Assembly (NCBI GenBank): GCA_021323475.1
Contig: JAJQJM010000016.1
Span: 1 to 42,999, forward strand
Reading direction: 5' to 3'
Length of the DNA stretch: 42,999 bases
Origin: Vampirovibrio sp.
GTDB taxonomy: Bacteria; Cyanobacteriota; Vampirovibrionia; Vampirovibrionales; Vampirovibrionaceae
The position numbers were made by a program, and so were the translations under genes. Positions 1-7,300 of the stretch are shown here, piece by piece (positions within the stretch are counted from its first letter, which is position 1; every line of letters begins with the position of its first letter). Below the pieces are notes generated by a model. The model did no database searches and was not told where the DNA came from. It was given only the letters and a program-made list of their open reading frames with translations.

Positions 1-646
1 GGCGTGGATGCACCGGCGGCGGGTTGATGAGATAGGCCAAGGCCCCGTTGCCTAACACGGAAACCGGCTTTTTGGACTCCAAATGGCGAATGGAAATTTC
101 ATCGCCTTCCACCCGGAAGCTTTTGGCGTTAGGCACCAGGCGCCGGCTCATGGTTGAAGGCAGCACGTCCTCAATCAGGTAGTCCGTCAGTAACACTTCG
201 GCGTCATGCAGTTCGGCGGGCTTCAGGAAACCCGTGCGCTTGGGCTTGACTAGCTTAAGCTTGATTTCCTTGAAAAAATTGTACTTGCCGACCGGGATGC
301 GCACGTGGTTCAGGTGAATTTTGGCGATTTCCGGCAGTTGCTCGGTCAGCAGCGGCAGGTAGCGAATCTGGACGGTAATGTTTTCAATGCTGCCCAGCGG
401 ATTTTTGCGCATATCCGTAATGGTGCTGGTGTTTAAATGCACCTGTATGCCGTGAAACAGGGTAGGTTCCAGCGTTAAATCCTTGATGGTGAAATTCACC
501 CCCGTGGATTTATGCAGACCGTCCTGTATGGCCAGCTTAATGGCGTTCTTATCGATGAGCCTGGGGACGCCTTCGTGGATGGCGATGCCCAGAACGCCCA
601 GCGATACCAATAAAACGGCTATTCGAGTCGTCGTTTTGCGTTTCAA
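1..646 (-). CDS. AsmA-like / translocation-assembly-type membrane-anchored protein, N-terminal part (3' end outside window)
   Basis: Continuous minus-strand frame read by hand: LKRKTTTRIAVLLVSLGVLGIAIHEGVPRLIDKNAIKLAIQDGLHKSTGVNFTIKDLTLEPTLFHGIQVHLNTSTITDMRKNPLGSIENITVQIRYLPLLTEQLPEIAKIHLNHVRIPVGKYNFFKEIKLKL...; one N-terminal TM helix followed by AsmA-like beta-rich sequence. TTG start assumed; frame is open to the window edge. Confidence 0.6.
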   Translation of the reverse strand, partial: MKRKTTTRIAVLLVSLGVLGIAIHEGVPRLIDKNAIKLAIQDGLHKSTGVNFTIKDLTLEPTLFHGIQVHLNTSTITDMRKNPLGSIENITVQIRYLPLLTEQLPEIAKIHLNHVRIPVGKYNFFKEIKLKLVKPKRTGFLKPAELHDAEVLLTDYLIEDVLPSTMSRRLVPNAKSFRVEGDEISIRHLESKKPVSVLGNGALAYLINPPPVHPR

Positions 647-740
647 TTGACGATCGTCCCCATCTGTCAGTGTAGGCCTCAGCCTTGCCCGCTACCGGGC
701 ATTGGTACCGAACGTCGGTCCGGCACCAACCCTTCAAGAA

Positions 741-956
741 CTACTCAGGTTTCTGCTCGGAAGTTGCCTGGACCTTCGGGTTGTCCGAGGGATTGCCGCT
801 GGCCGCTTCCTTGAACTGCTTCACTCCGTCGCCCAGGGATTTCATCACGCCGGGCAGTTTGCCGGGCCCGAACAGAATCAGGACCAACAGGATGATCGCT
901 GAAAGTTCTGCAATTCCCAGGTTGGGTATAAATAACAAGTCGGTTTGAAAGAGCAT
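741..956 (-). CDS. tatA: Sec-independent translocase subunit TatA/TatE family
   Basis: 71 aa: LGIAELSAIILLVLILFGPGKLPGVMKSLGDGVKQFKEA, the TatA TM-hinge (FGPGKLP) and amphipathic helix. Confidence 0.9.
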   Translation of the reverse strand: MLFQTDLLFIPNLGIAELSAIILLVLILFGPGKLPGVMKSLGDGVKQFKEAASGNPSDNPKVQATSEQKPE

Positions 957-1184
957 GGATTGTGCCTTTAAGCTTGGTTCGTATTTATATTAACGATTTA
1001 TTATATATACGATACATGCGGTGTTGGCGCGCCTGGGTGATGTAAATGGGTTTTCCACCGGCAGTCTCTGAGCCCAGGTGAGCCATCGGAGTGCATGCTC
1101 TGTCTGTCTTTGGCTTTCTGCTACGCTCATGACATAGTTGTCGGTTCCTTGCGTAGCATTTGCCTGTTTAAGAGCATTGCGTGT

Positions 1185-1739
1185 ATGCTATATTCTACAA
1201 AAAAATCGGTGAAAAAAGAAATGCCGCCTGAAAAACTACATGCTGAAAACCCCTCGGAAGAACCCCTGCAAACCCGCGCCGAGCTGTCCGATATCCTGAG
1301 GAAGAAGGGCTTCCGGTTGACTCCGCAACGGGAGAAGATTCTGGACATCTTTTTTGATTTGCCCAGTGGCGAGCATTTAAGCGCCGAGGAATTGCAAAAG
1401 GCGCTCCGCATGGAGAATTCCGATATCAGCCTGGCGACCTCTTATCGTACGCTTAAGCTGTTGGCTTCGCTGGGCGTATTGAGGGAACTGGATTTTGCGG
1501 AAGACCACAAGCATTACGAGCTGGCCCGTAACCCCAAATCGCCGCACCACCACATTATTTGCCTAGATTGCGGCAAAACGGAAGAATTCGAGAGCGAGGA
1601 GATCATCCGTCTTTCTGAAGAGCTGGCGAAAGAGCGGGGATTCCAGATTGTGGACGTGCAGCTAAAGCTGTTTGCCCTGTGCGAGCAACACTCCACCGAG
1701 GCGAAGGCATGTCCGGCCCCGGCGGTTGGGCGTCAGTAA
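1185..1739 (+). CDS. Fur family transcriptional regulator
   Basis: LRKKGFRLTPQREKILDIFFDLPSGEHLSAEELQKAL...SLATSYRTLKLLASLGVLRELDFAEDHKHYEL...HHHIICLDCGKTEEF; Fur winged helix and HHHxxCxxCG motif. The ORF extends to 1095, but ATG at 1185 or 1221 is more plausible. Confidence 0.88.
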   Translation: MLYSTKKSVKKEMPPEKLHAENPSEEPLQTRAELSDILRKKGFRLTPQREKILDIFFDLPSGEHLSAEELQKALRMENSDISLATSYRTLKLLASLGVLRELDFAEDHKHYELARNPKSPHHHIICLDCGKTEEFESEEIIRLSEELAKERGFQIVDVQLKLFALCEQHSTEAKACPAPAVGRQ

Positions 1740-2284
1740 ACTGCCACGTCCGTAATGGACTGGTAACTAATGTCGAACTGGGCCGGAAGTATTGAAATGG
1801 GGCCGGATAAGGTCGGGATGGTCACGCTGCCGAAAAACGGCGAGAACGTGACGGTGACATCCGCCTGATAGGCATGTTGATTGGGTACCTGGCTGACTTT
1901 GGCTGTTTTAACGGTTAACCCGGCTGCGGCCAGCTTGTTATCCAGTTGGGTTTGGCCGGTGCTGGCGTTATGATAGATAGAGGCCGTATAAGCGCCGTCT
2001 CTGGCGGCCATTTTTGCCCCTTCATACGCCATCCATGCCCTGCCCAGCTCAATAATAAAGAACAGCATGATCACCACGAAGGGCAGGGTTAAAACCAGCT
2101 CAACCAAGTTCTGTCCCCGGTGACAGGCTCGTTTACGGGGGCGGCTTACTGCTTGCCCAACGCTGTTTTGTGCAGATGCCCTGAATGCAATGCGGTTTCC
2201 AATCATTGCGATTTCATGCTCCGATATACTTTGCTTAAAGGTTTTATCGGCAGTTGGGCTAAAAAGTTTAAACTCGACCGGCAT
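1733..2284 (-). CDS. TadE-like pilus assembly protein
   Basis: RGQNLVELVLTLPFVVIMLFFIIELGRAWMAYEGAKMAARDGAY, matching the TadE/TadG-like N-terminal (G-x-N/A-x-VE) TM segment. The N-terminus of the ORF may be over-extended. Confidence 0.75.
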   Translation of the reverse strand: MPVEFKLFSPTADKTFKQSISEHEIAMIGNRIAFRASAQNSVGQAVSRPRKRACHRGQNLVELVLTLPFVVIMLFFIIELGRAWMAYEGAKMAARDGAYTASIYHNASTGQTQLDNKLAAAGLTVKTAKVSQVPNQHAYQADVTVTFSPFFGSVTIPTLSGPISILPAQFDISYQSITDVAVY

Positions 2285-2311
2285 CCCTGCAACATAAATT
2301 TACAGCAGGTT

Positions 2312-2335
2312 TAAAAGAGCCGGCTTGGTGGCTCT
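2312..2335 (-). terminator. Rho-independent terminator downstream of nadD
   Basis: Minus strand AGAGCC-accaagcc-GGCTCT followed by TTTT, just past the nadD stop. Confidence 0.55.
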
Positions 2336-2357
2336 GTGTAACATCGGCTGTGTGACG

Positions 2358-3014
2358 TCAAAATTCAGAATCGGAGTGAAGGTACAGTCGATTGTCCTGA
2401 ATGTACCGACGCACCGGCTCCGCCAGAAAATAACGGAGCCCTGCAATGGCGTCAGGCGTAGTGCGGAGATTTTCCCGAATCCAGCTTGAGGAAAGCGCCA
2501 GTTCGGGCATTTCAATGCGGCGGGTGTTTAACGGAACCGTTCGGCCGTTCAACTCGATGGATTCCACCCAGTCAATGCCGGGGCGCGGGGCTTGAAAGAA
2601 GCAAGCCAGCTCTATCAGCGCTTCCGGTTCGCGCCAGCTTGCCAGCCCCGCCAACGCATCAGAACCGATAATCATGGGCACCGGTGCCTGAATTTGACCC
2701 TGCTCAATCAGGCGTCTCAGGGTTTCCACGGTGTAACTGCGTTCATTTCGCTCAATTTCCACTTCCGAAACCTGAAAAGCCGGGTTGGCAGCCGTGGCGA
2801 GCTGAACCATCCGAAATCGGTGATCGGCGCTCAGCAAATCGTTCTCATGATGCCGATGCGGTGGATTTCCGGCTGGAATAAAGGTAACGGAGGTAATAGG
2901 CGTTTGAGAGCCCGCAAATTGCCGTAAAACAGCCTGGGCAATCATCAGGTGCCCGGTATGGATAGGGTTAAACGTCCCGAAATACAGGCAAGTGTTGGCC
3001 GGTAAATCAGGCAT
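2358..3014 (-). CDS. nadD: Nicotinate-nucleotide adenylyltransferase
   Basis: CLYFGTFNPIHTGHLMIAQAVLRQF (GTFxPxHxGH), later IIGSDALAGLASWREPEAL and SSSWIRENL. Confidence 0.92.
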   Translation of the reverse strand: MPDLPANTCLYFGTFNPIHTGHLMIAQAVLRQFAGSQTPITSVTFIPAGNPPHRHHENDLLSADHRFRMVQLATAANPAFQVSEVEIERNERSYTVETLRRLIEQGQIQAPVPMIIGSDALAGLASWREPEALIELACFFQAPRPGIDWVESIELNGRTVPLNTRRIEMPELALSSSWIRENLRTTPDAIAGLRYFLAEPVRRYIQDNRLYLHSDSEF

Positions 3015-3022
3015 CGCCCTGG

Positions 3023-3469
3023 TTAGTCCTGGTAGCTTTTATGATACTCGGCCAGTTCGTCATGCAGGTCTGCCAGACGACGGGCTTCGGCCTCGCGAAT
3101 GGCGCGCAGGTGGTCATCGTACTGCTTCAGGGTCACAAAGTCTTCAATCTGAAGGATGTAAGTGCGATGCGACTGGCTGAAAACGGTGCGGGCGCCCAGC
3201 AGGTGAATAATGGTGCCGACTTCCGTCGATGCAATCCGATCGTACAAATCCGGCACATCGGACATGCACAGAACCGATGTCTTACCGTCGGTTATGGTAA
3301 AGGACAGCACCTTTTTCCGGTAGCTCTGGATTTTATCCAGCACCACGGGCCATTCTTCAGGCAGTAACTGGCCTTGTTTTACCAGTGATAAGTCCGGAGC
3401 AGGTGATAATTGTTGGGTGAGTATGCGATATAGGGAAAGATCCATGGGAGGAGAATCAGTCTTATTCAA
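3023..3469 (-). CDS. Hypothetical protein, upstream of nadD in the same direction (possible OB-like small domain)
   Basis: 148 aa ORF, 8 bp from nadD; beta-rich middle (KVLSFTITDGKTSVLCMSDVPDLYDRIASTEVGTIIHLLGARTVFSQSHRTYILQIEDFVTL) and charged C-terminal helix. Confidence 0.65.
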   Translation of the reverse strand: MNKTDSPPMDLSLYRILTQQLSPAPDLSLVKQGQLLPEEWPVVLDKIQSYRKKVLSFTITDGKTSVLCMSDVPDLYDRIASTEVGTIIHLLGARTVFSQSHRTYILQIEDFVTLKQYDDHLRAIREAEARRLADLHDELAEYHKSYQD

Positions 3470-3546
3470 TTAGTAATTAAAGAATTTAGCCCATCCGACG
3501 ATATCTTACAAGTGGAAACCTAAGCTGAACGACAGGAATTCTGGCA

Positions 3547-3987
3547 ATGGGTTTTGAAGGCATCCCCCGACCCGCTCAGGTTAACCCCTATACGGATCCG
3601 TTGAATCCGTATGCCGCCGCCAATGCCGCGCGATCCGAGCAGGCGGGCAAGCCGTTGATCAAAAGCCTGACCAAGGAAGAACAGGTTAAAGCCTTGCAGC
3701 GGGATAACCGGGAGCAACCCCAGTCCGATGACGACGAGGAAGGCGAAGCCTTTACCGAGGAAGAGGCGGAGCAAATCCGGCTGTTTGCCAAAATGCGGGG
3801 GCTGATCAATATCTCCTTGCAAAGCGGGGTGCGGTACGAGTTTCATGTGAATCCGGAAACAGGCTTGGTGGACCTGATAGACATGGAAAGCGGCCAGGTG
3901 GTGCTGCAATTGCAGCCAGAAGAGTTGATGCAGCTATCCCAAAAAATTCAACGATATGCCGGTATGTTGACCGATCGCAGCGGTTAA
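3547..3987 (+). CDS. FlaG-like protein
   Basis: C-terminal YEFHVNPETGLVDLIDMESGQVVLQLQPEELMQLSQKI resembles the FlaG family core; acidic disordered N-terminus. Confidence 0.55.
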   Translation: MGFEGIPRPAQVNPYTDPLNPYAAANAARSEQAGKPLIKSLTKEEQVKALQRDNREQPQSDDDEEGEAFTEEEAEQIRLFAKMRGLINISLQSGVRYEFHVNPETGLVDLIDMESGQVVLQLQPEELMQLSQKIQRYAGMLTDRSG

Positions 3988-4057
3988 AACCGGATAATGA
4001 CAGGGTTGGTCAAAAAAGTGACCGCTTTTTTGAACCTGAACTTAAAAACACTTTATA

Positions 4058-4981
4058 ATGAATGAACTTATGACTGCCATTTTTGTTTTAACGGATGGAT
4101 TGGCCATAGCCCCCGATGTGCTGGAGAGTCACCTGGAGGCCGTGGTCGGTTCGCGTTCTCCGATTCGGCGGGTGGCACAGGTTGCGGATTTGCAGGAACA
4201 ATTGCCGCCGGATAAGAAAGCGGTAGTGTTTTTCTCCGCGCCGGCGGAAACGGCACTGGAACTGATTGAAAGCTGCCGGAGCATGAAGCCCGGTACGGCA
4301 TTTGTGCTGATTACGGAGCCGGAACAGCTGGTTGATAAGGCAGAAGCCGCGTTGGATTGCCATTTGTTGCGCCAGCCGTTTGATTCTGTTGAACTGTTAA
4401 GTCGTTTTAATGCGGCTAACCGGCAAAGTGAGCTGTTGTACACACTGGCTGACTGTTCCCAGACGGATGAGGTCACCAATCTTCACAACCGGCGCTATTA
4501 TATTCAGCGGCTCAGCAAGGAAATTTCGTTGTCCCGGCGACATTTATCCCCGTTATGCTGCGTGGTAATCGGGGTTAATCTCTACCAGATGTACCTGGAC
4601 AGTTATGGCTATGGCTTTATTAACGCATTGCTGCGGTTCCTGGCGGATAAAATTTCCGGCATCGTCCGGCATGAAGATATTGTCGCCAGAATCGGCGACG
4701 ATGAAATCGCGGTATTGCTGTCCCGCAGTACCGAGAAAGGCGCCAAAATCTTTACCACCCGGTTGGTGCATGATTTAAACGCCGCCATATTCAAATATGG
4801 CACTTACGAGGAAGAGGTTTCCGTCTGTGCCGGGGTGGCAGGGTATCCGCTGCCGGATTTTCCGGGGGCCGATGCCGATACGGTCATTCGTTACGCGCGT
4901 CATGCCTTGCATCAGGCTAAGACCTCGGCGGATGAAACCAAGAAGGTCCAGTTGTTCAGCGAAATTCGGCCCGCTTTGTAA
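4058..4981 (+). CDS. Degenerate GGDEF-domain protein with N-terminal pseudo-receiver-like domain
   Basis: TDEVTNLHNRRYYIQRLSKEISLSRRHLSPLCCVVIGVNLYQMYLDSYGYGFINALLRFLADKISGIVRHEDIVARIGDDEIAVLL, with GGDEF-domain architecture and GDDEI in place of GGDEF. Confidence 0.8.
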   Translation: MNELMTAIFVLTDGLAIAPDVLESHLEAVVGSRSPIRRVAQVADLQEQLPPDKKAVVFFSAPAETALELIESCRSMKPGTAFVLITEPEQLVDKAEAALDCHLLRQPFDSVELLSRFNAANRQSELLYTLADCSQTDEVTNLHNRRYYIQRLSKEISLSRRHLSPLCCVVIGVNLYQMYLDSYGYGFINALLRFLADKISGIVRHEDIVARIGDDEIAVLLSRSTEKGAKIFTTRLVHDLNAAIFKYGTYEEEVSVCAGVAGYPLPDFPGADADTVIRYARHALHQAKTSADETKKVQLFSEIRPAL

Positions 4982-5245
4982 ATTCGCGTGGCAATCGCTT
5001 CTGAAAGAGGGAACCCGAAAGGTCCAGCTTGCGTCTGAGGCCTTGAGGCATTGTTTTCCATGCCGGCATTGCCGGTTAAGGAACTTTACCTACGGTGGTA
5101 GCGTTTTTGACATGCTTGCTTGTCTCATCCTAAGATCACTCTTGCGGTGAAAGACGAGAGACAATCCCCGCCCCGCGCGTGAGCCGATCGGCGTTGCGCC
5201 TGCTGATTTTACTGTCCGAAGGACTGAAACGTGGATTCCCTGATG

Positions 5246-7096
5246 ATAAAACACTCAATCTTGAAGCCCTCCAAATGGAGCCGTATGCCTGTTTCCATAG
5301 CGTTTTGCGGATTGGCGATGCTGGCCCTGCAGGCGCAAGCGATGACGTTTAATTTCTCCTCAATCGGGTATCATTCCCAGGGCGCCAAGACGGCGGTGCT
5401 GAAGGACATTCCCGAAGGGCGGGAAGTCGAGGTGGTGCTCTATGATCCGGCCAAGCGGAACCCCAAATTGCCCGTTTTAATGGGCGCGGCGGTTTACAAG
5501 ATTGAAAGCATCAAGGTGTTTCAAGATAAGAACACACAAGGTCCGGCCACCAAGAACCTGTTGCTGGATTTCTCTAATTTCAAAACGCCAGGCACCTATG
5601 AGCTGCGGGTGGAGGGTACCGAAATCAAATCCGGGCCTTTGAAAGTTAGTGATTTCCTGTTTTGGGACACGTTAAAGCCCGTGGTTAAAAGTTTTTATTA
5701 CCAACGTTGCGGCCAGGAAGTGGGTGAGCGGGTGGTTAAGCTCTCTCATACCGCCTGCCACCTGAAGGACGCCAACTTTTTGACGCCTACGCATCGGGTG
5801 ATGGACGTAGATGATGACGGCGGGTTGGATGTTCTGGGCGGTTGGCACAATGGCGGGGATTATGCCAAGTATGTGACCTCCACCGCTTTATCGGCCTCCA
5901 GATTGATGGCCATGCATGAGTGGAATCCGAAGCCTTTCAAGTATTTCCGGCTAGAATACCCCCTATTTGAACCTGGCTATGGCGGTATGGACGATTTACA
6001 CCATGAAATCAAAGCCGGTCTGGATTGGATGATGTCTATGCAGCGCAATGACGGCGCCTTGTACCGTAAAGTGGCGGGCAAGCAATGGCCCGGCAAGGTG
6101 AAGCCGGAAGATGACGATCAGCCCCGCTATATTTACGGCGTCTCCACGCAGGATACCGCCAACGCGGCGGCAGCGTGGGCCATGGCGGCAAGAGACTTTA
6201 AAAAGGCGGACCTGGGCTACAGCGTAAAAAGTCTGCTAGCCGCCGAGAAGGCGTGGGGCTTTTTGGAGAGCCGCCCGGAGTTCATGGTGCAGCGTTCGGA
6301 TAGCGACTTCAGCGGTTCCGGTGAATTTCTTAACCCCGGCAGCCGCACGGATACCCCCTACCGCTTGTGGGCCGCAGCGGAGCTGTATATTGCCACCGGC
6401 AAGCTCAAGTATCATCAGTATTTTCTGCAGCATTTGAATGAAATTTCGCTGGAGCCTTTCTCTTGGGCTAACCCGTCCATTCAGGGCATTACCGATTACC
6501 TGCTGTACGCCAAGATTCAGGATGCCGGTACGGCAGAAACCCTGAAGCGGTCGGTGTTGCGGCTGGCGGATACCATTGCCGACAGCATGGAAGACGATAT
6601 GTATGCCACCGGCCTGCAAAAATTCGGGGCGTCCTCCAATCAGGAAGTGGCCGAGCGCGGTGCGGTGCTGATGGTTGCTTATCGGCTGAGCGGAAAGGAA
6701 CGTTACCGGAATGCGGCCAGCCGATCCCTGAGCTACTTTTTTGGGATGAATCCGCTGGGTATGACCTATGTAACCGGTTTTCCCGGCAAGTCCACTGCTC
6801 ATCCGTCTCATCGGTGGATGGAAGCCTCCGGTAAGCTGTTGCTGGGTTATCTGGTGGACGGCCCCAACCAGTTTGCCACGGACGGCAAGACCCCCAAGGA
6901 CCGAGGCGCGGCCAGTTACATCGACGATGCCGCCGCCAAGTCCGGCAATGAGCCGAAAATTCTGAATAATGCCAGTCTGGCTTACTTGTTGGCGCTGCTG
7001 AACGATAGTTATAACGCGGCTCCCAAGGAAGAAACGTCAGCGCCCAAGAGTCTGTTGGATTACCAGTTGGCACCGGAGCGTCCGAAGCGCAAGTAA
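5246..7096 (+). CDS. Glycoside hydrolase family 9 (cellulase-like) with N-terminal Ig-like cellulase domain and signal peptide
   Basis: Signal peptide SIAFCGLAMLALQAQA; CelD_N-like Ig domain; GGWHNGGDYAKYV; GLDWMMSMQRNDGALYRKV; NPLGMTYVTGFPGKSTAHPSHR; NEPKILNNASLAYLLALL. The track start is 5231 (GTG); ATG at about 5246 also possible. Confidence 0.85.
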   Translation: MKHSILKPSKWSRMPVSIAFCGLAMLALQAQAMTFNFSSIGYHSQGAKTAVLKDIPEGREVEVVLYDPAKRNPKLPVLMGAAVYKIESIKVFQDKNTQGPATKNLLLDFSNFKTPGTYELRVEGTEIKSGPLKVSDFLFWDTLKPVVKSFYYQRCGQEVGERVVKLSHTACHLKDANFLTPTHRVMDVDDDGGLDVLGGWHNGGDYAKYVTSTALSASRLMAMHEWNPKPFKYFRLEYPLFEPGYGGMDDLHHEIKAGLDWMMSMQRNDGALYRKVAGKQWPGKVKPEDDDQPRYIYGVSTQDTANAAAAWAMAARDFKKADLGYSVKSLLAAEKAWGFLESRPEFMVQRSDSDFSGSGEFLNPGSRTDTPYRLWAAAELYIATGKLKYHQYFLQHLNEISLEPFSWANPSIQGITDYLLYAKIQDAGTAETLKRSVLRLADTIADSMEDDMYATGLQKFGASSNQEVAERGAVLMVAYRLSGKERYRNAASRSLSYFFGMNPLGMTYVTGFPGKSTAHPSHRWMEASGKLLLGYLVDGPNQFATDGKTPKDRGAASYIDDAAAKSGNEPKILNNASLAYLLALLNDSYNAAPKEETSAPKSLLDYQLAPERPKRK

Positions 7097-7300
7097 GGCT
7101 GGTTTGGGGCGCTGCAAACTCCATACATCAATGGAGACGCTGCATTTACACTGCCTTTAACATTCAGAGTTTTTCCTTTACGGCATGGCAATGCCAATGG
7201 CACAATAGTGTCAGGACATTCCGGTAGAGAGTTGCCGTCCCCGCTGGCCCCATCAATCGCTTTACAATAGCTTACAGAATAGGTCGCAGAGCCCGAATTC

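Noticed and set aside
4008-4033. TCAAAAAAG-tgaccg-CTTTTTTGA hairpin between the FlaG-like and GGDEF-like genes
   Set aside because: Stem is nearly all A-T and lacks a GC core, so a terminator call is too weak to list.
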